Notes under the pieces: generated by a model
Database searches by the model: none
Told to the model about the DNA's origin: nothing
The model's input: only the letters and a program-made list of their open reading frames with translations
Program-made: the position numbers and the translations under genes
Assembly: GCA_016802295.1 (NCBI GenBank)
Contig: JAESIW010000115.1
Span: 310,001 to 374,000, forward strand
Length of the DNA: 64,000 nt
Direction: 5' to 3'
Source of the DNA: Brachionus rotundiformis
Taxonomy: Eukaryota; Rotifera; Eurotatoria; Ploima; Brachionidae
Shown: positions 1 through 13,303 of the stretch, piece by piece
How the letters are laid out: each line of letters begins with the position of its first letter
How positions within the stretch are numbered: position 1 is the stretch's first letter

Positions 1-650
1 TAATTCTATCTATGGTGCTTTCTTGGAAAGCATACTTAGATCTTTATATAATAACTAATTTGAAGAAAATTTTCTATCATCTAAGGGCTTAAATTCTTCA
101 ATAAAGATACGATTTTGGGGGCACCTATTTGAAAGGGTTTACGGTACAAAAAATCAGATAATATTCAGCACTCTATCTAAAGAGCTCGAACCGTGGTTAG
201 TCAAGTGGGCAATGGACGCATCGGTATCAAAATCATCTTTTACTACCTTCAGCAAAAGCACCTGAAAAAATAACCTCAAATTTGGAAATATTCTACCCTA
301 TACAAACAATTTTAAATTCTTAGGTATATAAAATATTAAAAAAAATGTTCATCTAGACTAAACTTGATAAAAAAAGCTGGCGACTAAGTCCCTCTAATCT
401 TGGTACATTCTATAAAACTCTAATTGGATCAATCATTGATTATTCCTTTCCATGCTTAAATCTATTTTCCAACGGAAACATAAAAAGTCTGCAAGTAATT
501 CAAAATAGAGCTATCCGCTCTTTACTTAAGGTAAAAAGGTACTTATCCACTTGATACTTAAAAACCTAAAAATTCATAAGATAGACAATAGACTATTTGA
601 TCTAAGCGAAAACTATGTCAGATATGGCCTTAAAAATTCAGTACCTCTTG
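1..650 (+). pseudogene. Decayed LINE reverse transcriptase, C-terminal part
   Basis: Conceptual translation with several stops and frame changes gives the C-terminal half of a jockey-like non-LTR reverse transcriptase. Recognisable pieces are the segment reading LSKELEPWLVKWAMDASVSK (about 165-230), the segment with KTLIGSIIDYSFPCLN and the LQVIQNRAIRSLLK motif (about 415-530), and the terminal LFDLSENYVRYGLKNSVP stretch (about 595-655). The IQNRAIR-type motif is typical of the region after the RT thumb in jockey-type LINEs. The copy is cut by the window edge, so its 5' part is unseen. It is clearly dead. The first 150 bases recur near 43.1 kb. Confidence 0.8.
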
Positions 651-1104
651 TGATAAGATTTGTCAAGGAGTTTTAGTCCTTTTTTAACTGAAGAGAAATA
701 TGCAACGTTGCATTATGTAGTCTTTACCTCACTACTGACGAATTTTTTCCACACACAACTTGATCTACGAAAAATTACAATTTTACTTTTCACTCCTTTT
801 CTTAATACTATTTTTTTCCAAATATATTTGCTTCACTTAATAATATACTTCTATTTTCCCTTATTATCATGTAACCATGCAACTAACCACCTCGCCAAGA
901 TTATTTTTGCTTCCAAATAACTTTTTATTCTATTTTTTTAAAAAAATAATAAAAATTTACAAACAACGGAAATGAGGGAGCTCTAACTCGAGCAGTTTTA
1001 CTTAATAAATAAATCAGCTAGGACAGTCAAGGCTCCAAACAGGATCCAAAAAGACTTGAATAGCCTTATTATTTTGGCTGGTATTAAAATGGGATGAGCT
1101 TCAA

Positions 1105-1205
1105 AGCTAATCAAACCTGTAAAAAATATGACCTATGAAGAGAGATTAAGTTTCCAAAAGATGCAAAGAATAGAAAATCAAAGAGAAAGAGGTACCCGAA
1201 AAGCT
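1105..1205 (+). pseudogene. Short LINE tail fragment (CR1-like)
   Basis: A short open stretch encodes MTYEERLSFQKMQRIENQRE followed by RG, resembling the consensus YEERL..L.L.SLE.RR.RGD near the end of CR1/jockey-type reverse transcriptases. The same signature appears in the clearer LINE copies at 25.3-26.6 kb and 62.3-62.65 kb of this window. Only about 35 codons are recognisable, with a stop upstream, so this is debris. Confidence 0.5.
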
Positions 1206-1239
1206 CATTGATGAATTTGGGAAGACCGAATTTACGGAA

Positions 1240-1580
1240 ATGAGCACTGAAGAGTAGCTGAGTTTGATAGAAAAAGCCTGAACATCTTCCAAACTGCTGG
1301 CCTGAAACAATGTCAAACGATGAGCTATACAGAAGAACGAGCTCAGAGCAAATGGGTCAATGTATCAGAAATAAAAGACTGTGATGGGTTGGACATGTAT
1401 TTAGAATGAATAGCAAACAGAGCTCTTAAATGGACACTACAAAGGCGAAGAAAGGGAGGACGACCAACAATAACATGGAGCTCGTCGAGATGGTAATGGC
1501 ATGGGGAGAACCAAAGAATCGACTTGAGTGGAAATCAAAAGTAATGAACCTATGCTCCACAAGGAGTGTATAAGGAAAAA
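1240..1580 (+). pseudogene. Decayed LINE 3' end (endonuclease-RT type)
   Basis: Across frame changes the translation reads NDELYRRTSSEQ, then a WVGHVFRMNSK motif, then GRTTNNNMELVEM, then NRLEWKSKVMNLCSTRSV. This order (LYRR, W.GHV.RM, GRP..TW, R..W...V..LC) is the hallmark C-terminus of RTE-like endonuclease-reverse transcriptases, often annotated as craniofacial development protein 2-like. The last coding bases, 1549-1568, are identical to the 3' end of the tRNA-derived SINE at 32.1-32.4 kb. An A-rich tail follows. Frames are broken, so it is non-functional. Confidence 0.8.
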
Positions 1581-4500
1581 ATAAAATAAAAGACTTTTAA
1601 GACTTAAAAATTAATAAAAAAAGTCCCATACGAATAGGCTGGTGTAATATTTAAGCTTTGAATCAAGAATAGACAAGGAAGTGTTTAGCATGTGCAACGA
1701 GTACAATAGCCCATTAGAGAGCCAAACACATCATGTATTGATCCAGGTTAGTCTAAACCGGAGTTATCTTTACCAATGCTACTCTATAACTAAATAAAAT
1801 AATTGATTATCAGTTTTTCTATATGGAAAAGGTCTACAAATTCAACAAAAGTAAAATGTTAAACATATTAACCCAAATAAAAGGCTGCCTTCCAATATTA
1901 ATTTTTTTTCAAAAATTGATTGCTAAGTGATAGAAGATAAATAAATACTTTTACAATATAAATATATATTTATTATTTAAGTTAATTAGAAATAAAAAAA
2001 ATGATCTCTTATCTAAAGAACAGTTTAATGGCTTATTTTGTTATGGTATAATTTTAGAATTGGCACCAGTCATATGTGATTTGGAAAATTTAGAAGTGTA
2101 CAATTCAGGGTATATTCAACTTTATACTGATATTGTTGAATTAAACTAGATGTGTCAAAATGCAAAAAAAGAATGCTCATGGGTACGAATAGAAATAAAA
2201 TTGGTTAAATTGTTCCAATCACAAACAATGAAACTGCCCTCAACTAAACTTTTTTTGAGAAGAATCACCACGTTTTAATATCAAATGTATAAAAAAGAGC
2301 AAACAATCCTCTACGGCTTCCAATGCCTAGTGGTAAATTATGCTTGATTAAATTATTATTGTACAACATCTGTAATTAGATGGAAACATAAAAATTATAT
2401 TAAATTGAGATAGTCTACAAAAGAAACCAAGTTACTAAAATTTTTTGAAAAGATATCCTTATCAGAAAAGACCTGTGGATACAGGTATGATGGATAAGTT
2501 TTGAAGACCGAAAAACGAGAAGGGACCTTATTGACTCTCTGACAACAGGATGACTTCAAAGTGGAATCTTTTGCCACAGTATATTTGATGCGACTACCAC
2601 TGTTTTAAAAAATAAATAGTAAAATTGTATCGGTCAGCTATTTTTTAAGTCCATTTTTTTAAAAAATTTATCCCAGCATATTCTGAATTTTTTTTCGTGA
2701 GAAAAAAGCTACCACAAGAAACAATGTCAATGATAGAAAAATATTCTTACTGAATTCATTAAGACTGGAGTAGCCCTAAGCGCAAACTTTGCGCTGGTTT
2801 AGATCTAAACTGCAATATACTTAATAAAATAATTTTTATAAACCAAAACTATTTTTGATTTTTGATATTTTTGCAGCTTTCCAGCCAAAAATATCAACTT
2901 AATTTAAAATAGATCTTGTAAAAAATTTAAAGATTTAATTTATTTAATATTTTTCCAAAGCTTTAATCAACACACAATTTTTACATTTAGAAATTAAATA
3001 AATTGAGTCTTAATTACTCTATTATGAATAGGTCACAAACGTACTTATTATCCTCGAAATTTAATATATTTAATGTAGTATTTGAAAGATGACTCTTTAC
3101 CGTGGGGCCATTTGATAGAATGATAATTAAAAGACAGCATAAAAATAAAATTTACCAGATCGAACATCTCAACATCAGAAATAAAGACAAATAAAATATA
3201 ATTTTATATGTTTTTATCGTAATTGGTTTTTGAACTAACTTGTATAATCATTAAAAAAATTCTCCAACAGAACAAAATTAGCTAAACAATCAACAGCTTA
3301 GAAATTTAGCTAATAATTTACAGAAGAAAAAATATAAAAATAAGAAAATTTTTTTTTAACATCATCATATTAAGTGATCAAAATGATTCAAAATTGACTA
3401 TTCTTCATAAACCCTAAATTTTAATTCGGTTAACTTAATAAATTTTTTTTTAAAGATACAGAATAATTTCTTAATAGATAATTTTCTATTCAAAATATTA
3501 TTAGTTGAAAATCGATAAAATGTAATCTAAAATTATTATTCGAAATAAAATTTAAATAAAGACAATATACAAAAAAATTAATTGACAAAAAAGAAGCTAT
3601 TTAACATTGATGATTTTAGACATTTTATAAAATAAATTTTTCACTTATGTTTTGAAATGAAACTAAAAATAATCAAGAAATTATTGTGATAATATAATTG
3701 AATATTAAAATGAAATAATTAATTAAAAATAATGATAATAAATACTCAAATCAAACAACAGAAATTTGTCAAAAAATGATAAAAACAAATAGAAAATCAG
3801 CATAAGTATTAATGATATTCCTTAAAAGATATCTACCTAAGATAAATAAAGGACTTATAAATAAAACTAGAAAAAATTTTTCACTAAAATCATATAAATG
3901 TTTTACTAGTTTAAAATCAGATAGTTAGAAGCTAGTAATATTAATGAGACAAGATCACTAAAAATTGATTATTTATTTTCATCACTAATTAGAACATAAT
4001 AATCTAAATTTAAAATAAATAAACTATATTAAAATTTTTTATTATTATTTTTTTTAGCATAAAATAATAAAAAATAATTCGAATTATTACCGAAGTTAAT
4101 TTATATTTAGAAACTAAATATATGATATGACCGAAATGAAAAATTTATATAAAAGTTCTATTTTTAAAAATTTTTGTAAAAAATACTAACTTTGTCTTGT
4201 CATCAAAGAATCGACTAACAAAACAAGTTTTTAATTAAAAAAAAAATCATATATTTTGAAATATTTACGGTTTATCTTTTCTTAGAAGATGATAATTATC
4301 TCAGTTACCATCGCCGCAATGCTACATTGAGTCCTCAATGTTTAAGGTAATTAGTTCTCAATTAGAACCCGGCTACAAAAAGCTTATTTATTGTATATCT
4401 ACAATTTACATCTAAATATTAAACTGATAATTTAATTTGCTTTTTTCTGTTTAAGCTGAGAATGAAAAAATTAAAATTCCGATACAAAAATTGTAATAAT

Positions 4501-6287
4501 TTAATTGAGTCGAATTATACTTTGAATTTAAATAGGTCGATTCGATTCAATAACAAAAGATATTAAGTGATTGTACACTTAAAATGAAAATATGGAGATG
4601 AAATAGGCGACCAAAAGATATTAAAGAAACAATCTCTTAGATAATGATTTATCACATCTTTTTTTTTTGGAAAAAATTCGAAATAAATTACTAAATAAAA
4701 ATGTTAATACAAATATATCTATAAATTTATAATCTTAAAGTTTTTTTTTGAATATTATTAATGGTCCAGATTTCATATGATAATTTACTGAATTTGTTTT
4801 ATAACAAAAAAATAAATTATAAAATCGAATATTTTACATCTATTTATATTTAACATTAAAATAAATCATAAGTAGAAAATTTTTTTATAATTTTTTTTCT
4901 AAAATTAAAATAAATTACAAATCTTGATAATTAAGTTGTTAGCAAGTTCTATTACAATTTGGCCATTTATTTATTTTTAAAATGAATTAAAAATTCAGAT
5001 TAAAAAATATTATCAGAAAATTAAATTTCTGGCTTTTTAAAAATTAAATCTAACCAATCTTTGCCGCATGTGTCCAACTATTAGCATAAAATAATTACGA
5101 TCATAATAAAGCACAATTACCAAGAACCTTGATCAACAAGTCTGAACCCTCGATCTAATTAGGGAGATAAAAATACATTTATGAGATAAAATAAGAAAAT
5201 TTAAACATAAATTACAACTGACCATCACTATAAAAGCACAAAAAAAAACCTGATAAAAACGCTTACCTGATAGTTTTTTTCTCATTAAACAAGACAATCG
5301 AGCTTGTAAGATTGCTTCAATGTTAAATTTAAACTAACTAAAAAATCGAAACATAAAACATAAAAATATGAAAATGATAGGAACAGCAAGCACTTTAAGA
5401 AAAAATAATAAACTAAAAACTAATAGAAATAAATTTTAGTTCAAATTATAAATTCTAATTTAAAATAAAAAAATTATTTAATTAGCATTTATTTAATAAT
5501 TTATCTGGATAGCTTAATCCTTTGACAACTTGAGTAGTGTCCTGAGCATAAACAATGTGACATAGTCACATATTTTTATACAAACAGGTAGAACAGTTAA
5601 GAGGCAAAATTTAATCATCATAATAATTAATTGAAATAATTTTCGATTATTAGAATATAATTACAAAAAGAGCCAGAGTTTATGAGCGATTTTAATTCTC
5701 TCTCTCTCTCCTCATTTAAAATGTATTCAATCTAATTCAAAGAAATAATTAAATAATTTAATTTTTTTTCAAATATTATTTTAAATAAATCAAATTTTCG
5801 ATATAACAAAGCTAATATTTTATCGTTTATTATTATAATTTGGGATATCTTTTGAAAATTGGCGATAATTTAAATATAAAGTTCATTTAAACTATTCTAA
5901 TAATTTAATATTTTCTTTATTGATTCTAATACCAATGATAATATTCATTACATAAACATAATATACTCTCATTTAAAATAGAAAATAATTTTATTATTAT
6001 CAAAAAAATATTTTTACCCAATTTAATTTAATTTTGATAATAAATCTTAAATTTTATAAATTATCAATTTTTCATTAATAGCTTTTTCATTAATAGTAAT
6101 AATATTATTTTAATCTGACCTAGAGAATTCAAATCTTAAAAAAAAAAGTATCAAAATAAACTTTTCTTTAGAATTAATTTTAAAATATTCCAAATTTGTC
6201 TAGTCAATTCTAAAAAAATTTCAAAAAATTACCAAAAATAATTTTTGAAAAATATTTTATAAAATATTCAAAAACTAAAAAATCAAA
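1581..6287. other. Intergenic, no gene recognised
   Basis: About 4.7 kb of extremely AT-rich sequence with homopolymer runs. The only longer open frame (2395-2577, minus) has no recognisable motif and I do not call it. A short TC microsatellite lies at about 5696-5713. I see no RNA gene or complete transposon. Confidence 0.6.
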
Positions 6288-7111
6288 ATGTCCGAGCTGG
6301 AGCACTGTCGGATGGCATATGAGGGCAATATTAATGGCCTCAAAGAGAAAATAGATTCCAATAATTTTGAGGATTTGGTCCGAAAAAAAGATCAAGTTTG
6401 AAGCTTATTAAAAATAAATTGGTATTAAAGTGATAATTAATATTTCAGTCAGGGCGCACAGCTCTACACTGGGCCTGTGTAGGTGGAAAAAAAGAAGTAG
6501 TTGACTTTCTAATTGGAAACTACGATTTTGACTTGGACGATCAAGATGAGGTTCTTTCAAGTCTTTTTAAACTCAGAAATGTAAACAGATTTTTTGTAGA
6601 CTGGATGGACGCCTTTGATGATTTCATCATCAGTTGGTTCTTTGCCTTTGGTAAAGCTTTTTTTAGATAACGATTGTGATCCAAACAAAGGAAACATTAA
6701 TTCGCAAAGACCACTTCATTACGCTTGTTCCAAAAATCACCCAGCGATTGTCAAAGAACTGATTGACAAAGGAGCTGATTGTAACTTGTCCGATAGGTAC
6801 GGACATACTCCTTTGCATAGAGCAGCTTCAAAAGGAAACATAAAGGTAATTGAGATGCTTTGTGGAAATTACAAGGCAACTGTAGACAGAGCAGACATCG
6901 AAGGAAATACACCTTTGCATTTTGCCTGTGAGGAAGAGCGTGTGGAAGCATGCAAGGTTTTGTTAAAATACGGAGCCAACCCACATTACAAAAATAAAGT
7001 AAAATATCTATCAAGATCATTGAATAAGATTTTTGATATTTGTTTCGTTTAAAGGAAGAAAAGACCCCTATTGATGTATCTAATGGAGGCCTATTGAATT
7101 TACTCAAATAA
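6288..7111 (+). CDS. PSMD10: Gankyrin, 26S proteasome non-ATPase subunit 10 homologue
   Basis: Four exons: 6288-6395, 6449-6550, 6600-6998 and 7055-7111, all phase 0 and GT-AG, giving 221 codons plus stop (human gankyrin has 226 residues). Ankyrin repeats run through the whole protein, with TALHWAC, GWTPLMIS, RPLHYAC, TPLHRAASKGN and EGNTPLHFACEEERVE as anchors and EEKTPIDVSNGG near the end. The order and spacing match gankyrin nearly residue by residue. In animals gankyrin is an assembly chaperone for the proteasome regulatory particle, binding the ATPase RPT3, and it also binds cyclin-dependent kinase 4 and MDM2. The start ATG is the first in frame and gives the expected N-terminal helix. 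Possible polyadenylation signals follow at about 7163 and 7184. A minus-strand open frame over exons 3-4 is only a shadow. Confidence 0.95.
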
Positions 7112-10100
7112 TTTTGTTTTATTCTGTGTTTATCTGTTAAAAAAAGCCAATTCATTTATTTAAATAAATGCTAAATATTTTTGTAATAAAAGTTTATTTA
7201 TTCATTACAATTGTGATTCTTGCACAATAATTTAATTATTAATTAATATAAGTAAAAAGCTTTTAGAGTAATTAAGCATAAGTATACACCAAACTATCTC
7301 TATTTATTTATATAATATTTTTTAGAAAATTTATTTACTAATTTTTTATTTATGAAAATACATTGTCGGTCTCCAAAGCTTTTTTTTTTATTAACCTTTC
7401 AATAATATTTAATTAATTTTGTGAGTGATTATTTTTATTAATAACAATTTAGTCAAATTGCATCCATTTTTCTCTATTTTTAAATTTAAAAATATTAATT
7501 TTTTCAATTGATATCATTTCAATTCTTTCAAAAATGTCAAGAATGCGAAGAACTTAACCATTTTTTCCCTAAAAATAATTAAATTAGACAAATATTATTA
7601 GCGAATTAAATTAATATAAATGAGTTTTTAGTATGGAAAATTTTTTGTATAACAAAATAATTAAGAATAAAAAAATCAAATTACAAAGTGAAAATATCAT
7701 GTGAAATGATTTGGTTAAGTTAATAGTCTTTATAAAACCAAAATAAATAAGACTCTTTGAGGAAATTAGGTAAATGAGATAATGAGCATTACACATTAAT
7801 TCATTTAAAAAAGTCAGATTTAATTAAATAATAACATTGTGCCTACATTTTAATTCCATTAACGATATTTTATTTTAAATCTTTATTTTGATTTTTAAAT
7901 CTTGATTTATTATCAAATTACAAACAATATCAAATTAATAATAACTTTATGAATACTATCATTAAATTTTAGAGATAATTTTAGATCAATAATTAGCCAA
8001 GACCACTGACTCAAACATCCTTGATTTAGTCTAGGAAGATAAAATTTTGCATCTAAATTTATTTTTTAATAAACATATTCTTTAGTTTTATTAATTTCCT
8101 TTGTATTATTCAATAACTTTTTTTTATTTAAATTTTTTAATATTTTTTTATCAAATTTAAAATTATTGTGTTTAACTAATATTGGAAGTGAAATGGGTAG
8201 TTGCAAGGTTTTCCAATAAATATTAGAAGTCTAAATGAACAAAAATAAATTTCGTTTTGATTTTTGCTAAAATCCTTCTTTATTTTTACAAGTATGAAAA
8301 AAACTTATGATGCTAAATGTGCTTGTAAAAAAACGAACTAAATCAGTTTCAGGTATCAATCAGGTATGCTTACCTAAGAGTTAAGAAATAATTAGTTTTC
8401 TTTAATCTTACATCAGTATCACATCGAAAGTATATCATTTGCATTCAATATCTTTGCAGAAGGAAAACAAACTAAAATAATTTTTACTAAGAAGCTTTAT
8501 TTTAAATTAATTTTACTAAAGAAAATAATTTATATTTATCAAAATATATATTTAAGGCGTATTTATAGTATATTTTTCTTCCAACAAATTACAGAATAAG
8601 CATATATGTATTTAATTCTAATTTTAAAATTTTTATTGGAAGAAAGACAGATTTATCATAGATTAATCTATTTTTCCTTTAACAAAATTTTAGGTTTAAA
8701 TTTATTGAATTCTTTGATATTTTTAATTTCTAAAAAAATACAGAAATCGAAACGATTTGGATAATTAACAAGAAGAAAAAAGTCTCTGATGATTCTATGC
8801 ATCTGGTTAGCTTTATAGCCTTTCTAGTCCTCGTTTACCAAATTTTTCTTGTTGTTTCTTTCATTTTGACTTATCTACCGTTTAGTTCATTTTAATGGTT
8901 GGTATAATTTTTTCAATTGTTACACCAACACCTTGTCCATTTAAAGCTTTTTCACAATATATTTTAAAAATAAATCATATATTAATTCTAGAAGATGGCT
9001 GTTAATAAGGCTTTTATTTTCTTACAACAAATAATAATTAATATACATATTATATCAACGATATAAGATTTGAATTAAAATGATAATTAACTAAAATTAA
9101 GAATATTTTTTTCAAACAGTTTCGGTTCTAGGTATTCCAAATAATTTTTTATCCGGTTATTATAATTTCAAGATTTTTAAACAATTTTACAAAACGACAC
9201 ATTTTATTTAAAGCATAAAAATGCTTTATCTAAATTATACCCATAAATAATTCAAATAAAACTCAAAATTTGAACTAGAAAATAAATCTAATTATTTCTG
9301 CTTTCAATAAATATTTAATTAGTTGAATTTACCAAAAGATAATCTACTGTTAAGGTAAGCGACCAATTTAATTGGAAATCTCACGTGGAGCCAAAAAGGA
9401 ATAAACTTCACTAAAAAAAGTCTTTTTAAGTAAATTATATCATGAATTTAAGCTTCTTAAAAATATAAGACACTATTTTATTTCTGGATTTTATTTCGCA
9501 TTATATTAAAAATAATCACTCACTTAAAACCATAGAACCAATTAAAGATATAAAAATACAATAAAAAAAAAAACACCTAGTTAAACATAAATTCAATTAA
9601 TTTTCATCTCAATTTTCAATCGCTAAAATTATAAAAGTATTTAAAGTTATATCAGTTATTTTCAACTAATATCTAAATAAATCATTAGTAAGATGAAAGA
9701 TGATGATTATTTCGAGTGCCGACTTAAATTTAATTATCAAATACCTTGATTAAATTGTTGCCTAAGGATAAAATTTAGTAATTTTAATTCGTTTAAAATA
9801 AAGAGGCCCTAGATCTATTTATTCTTATATTTGATAATTTTCAGATCAGATCAGATCAGATCAATTCAGGCTTAATGAGTCTCAATATTTTTGTACTGGC
9901 ACGAGAAAAATAATTTCTAGCCAAGTATGATCGTTGGTAATGTTTTTTGGATTATTTTAAGAGCCAATATTCTGATTCTCTGTTAATTTAATTAGGAAAA
10001 AAGTAATTGTAATAGAAATTTTTTTAATTACCAATGTTTCAAGATAAAATTGATGAGTTTTCCTAAGGAAATGCAATATTAAAATTAAATGTAAATTATT

Positions 10101-13100
10101 GTTTCGTTTCAGAAAAATATGACAATAAATTTATTGGTAAATTTATTTGATTTTATTGCATATTTGGAAGCCAAAAACTTCTATTGAATAGATAGGAAAT
10201 TAGTATCTCGATTTGAATTATTTTCCAAGAAGACGTAAATGAGAGATATTTGATTATATTGCTCAAGATGGTATTTTATACTATTTACAAATGTACATTC
10301 ACGTCTTAAACTAATAAAGGGACACGTTTATTTCAAGATAATCATAATTCAAATTCCAATTGCTTAATTTGTTTAATATATCAAGCAAACAAATATGTTT
10401 AATATAACTGATAATCTTGTTTAAATTGTCCTAAATAACTAATAAAATTAAAATAAATTGGCGAATTAAATTGGCATTTCTGGCATATAAAGTATAGATA
10501 CAATTTTTAAACTATATTTTAATTATTTTAATAATAATAATAAGTCAAATGACTGTTAAAATTACGCTCTAATTAACTTATCAAGATTCTGATCATGAAA
10601 AAAAGATAACATGTCCAAGAGTTTTCCATGACAGTGTGAAGACTGGTATTTTAATCAGTTCTATTTATATTGTTAAATCTTAAATTTGGATCTAAATAAA
10701 GTGGAGTTTTTCTTCTGGTAATTAATTAGTAAAGGAAATAAAATATATTTAGAATTATTTTAGATTAATATTTAGTTAGTTTAATAATTTGTACATCATT
10801 CTCAACACAGAACTCTGTTATAAGATGCAAACTTTTTCTTTTTATTTGTAAAAATAAATTTTAGAAAAAAAAAGATAAATTTTATTCCTGTAGTTTAAGT
10901 ATAAGTAAAAAATATCAATTTTTAATTAGTTAAATTGGTGCTAAGTTTCAACATGACCAACTATATAGTCCAGATTTTAAAGAAATATAACTTGCATGCA
11001 TGTCAAATTTTTCATAATGATTGATCTGGACTATAAGTTAAAAACGAATCTCGGTTGTCCATCTGGATGTTAATATTTGGATTCAATTTGAGCTTGGTAA
11101 AATATCCAATTATTTTCCAAGTCTAAATAATTATTTCGTATAGATTGTTTCACGACTTTAATATTTACATTGCCAGATTTATGCATGCCATTGGTATTTT
11201 TGAAATAAAAAATTCCAATATATTCTTAACTATTAAAATAATACTACTATTAATTAAATTACCACATTTTTTAATCAATCTATTGATCATTAATTAGTTG
11301 GTTATCAATATATCAATTAAAAAACAAATTTAAAAAAAAGATAGTTACCATGTCAAAACAAATCTTTTAACATTTTTACTCTAATAAAACGATTGTAAAA
11401 TTGAAAAGTATTTTATATATATATTTGTGAATAATTAGCCACGAGTTGTCTTAGCTAGATATACAAAATTAGTTATTTGTCACAATTAGTACAAATAAGT
11501 TAGACACATAAAATGATATTGATATCACTGCTTAGTGGACGATAAGGACCTCTTAACTGTTGACCTAAAATGACTGACGAAATTTCTATTACTTCTGAAA
11601 GAAAACAATTCCATATTTACTAGTCTAGTGGTGAAGAAGTTGGTTCTCTTCAAGAAGTTAATTGATACTTTTAAACAAATTATTAAGTCAAAAATGGTAT
11701 AATTTATGAATTTGATATTCGCATGAAAAAATATCATTATTTCCAGTCTCGACTTTAGATTGATTTTATTAAAATATCAATATCCTAGATGCAAAGTTCT
11801 TTTTCTTGTCTAAGGATAAAACTCAAGGAATACTAGAAATTGAAATTTAACATTTCATTTTGTTTTGGTATGAAAATAGGCAAAAAAATGCAATTTAATT
11901 TAATTATTTAAAGTGGATTAGTTAATTTTAAAAAAATAAAATTTTAAAAGCATATCTTAATTTCTTGAATGTTGAAATTATTTATTTAACGATTGAAAAA
12001 AAAACATTTTTATTCTAATTAAGAGTAGAATCTTATGCCAGGAATGAAGAAAAGAACCTTAAACTTGAGATGAAAAAAATTTTTTCGGTTTCATATTTTC
12101 AAGTTTTCAAGTATAAATCATTTTATTACCAAATAACTGTGATAAAAATACACCTGCTAGTTTACGCTGTTAATTTTAATAAATTTAGTTAATTGTATAA
12201 AATGTATGCTCTTTTAAGCTCTATTCATTAAAATGTCCTTAAATTTATCGAAATGGATATAACAGTTTAAGCTTGAAATAAGGTTTTTATCTAATTTAAA
12301 ATGATATTCAGATAGGAAAAAAAATTTAAAATCCCAAATTCATAAAATTAAACATGTTCATTTTGGTTTCAATGAGCTAAAATGCTGTGTAACAAATCCA
12401 TTATCAATAATCAACTAATAGGATGAAAAAAAAATTGAAATCATTTTTAAAGAAATATAAAATTTCCTAAATGGAATAAGATATTTTACTAAATATTAAT
12501 TTCTTTGTATTTTGTATGTTTTTAAGCAACACTATTAATCAAAAATATTTAATTATTTATCTAGCAGCTTGAGAAAAGTAAAAATTTATTTAATAGCTGA
12601 ATTTTATTTGATTAGTTTTTATTTAAACTAACAAACAAATATATGGACTTAAATTATATGCTTCGATTTTTTTTCAAAAAATTTAATTAGAAATAATTTT
12701 CTATAATCAAATAAAAAGGAAGTTATCCAAAAATATCATGACTTAATCGGATTAATGGTTCTTAGCGAAAGACAAAATTCATTTTTCTAGGCCTAAACGA
12801 TTTCCTATTCATAAGAATTTAATTATAGAGATAAAGATCATTTCAATTTTAACTAATTAATATAATTAGACTTTGATTTACTTTTTTTAAAATCACTTTT
12901 AAAATCAATTCTCTTTTTTTATTAAAAAAAAACAAAGATAAATAAAACAAATCCAGGTGAGGAAGTACTTTATTAGTTGTATCGAATTAAATTTTAATCT
13001 AGTAAACTTAATTTAACTTGATAAATTTACTTCCTCATTTAAAAATAATCATTCACAAAACTCAAAAATATATATCTGGTATTTATTTTACGTGTTTAAA

Positions 13101-13303
13101 CAAAATTTTAGATCTAAAATTCATCAAACTATTTTCCAAGATTAACATTCTTGGACGATTTTAAATTCCAAAAAAGATTACCCAAGCACCCGGGAAATTT
13201 TTCGAGCGGTTAGGATTGCGGGATTAATTGTCTAACATTTAATTAATTATATTTAATAGATTTATTTTTAGTATTAAAAGCCAAATGTGATAAAAAAAAA
13301 ACA
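7112..13303. other. Intergenic desert, no gene recognised
   Basis: About 6.2 kb of AT-rich sequence with stops in all frames. A short pentanucleotide run of TCAGA lies at 9841-9863, and a TA run at about 11408-11424. I see no conserved protein motif, RNA gene or terminal repeats. Confidence 0.6.

Noticed and set aside
660..920. 86-codon open frame on plus.
   Set aside because: Phe/Leu/Ile-rich translation of T-rich DNA after the LINE end; no motif and no start context.
2395..2577. 60-codon open frame on minus.
   Set aside because: No recognisable motif, no flanking splice structure or homologous copy in the window.
6751..7155. 134-codon minus-strand open frame over gankyrin.
   Set aside because: Antisense shadow of well-supported PSMD10 exons and an intron.
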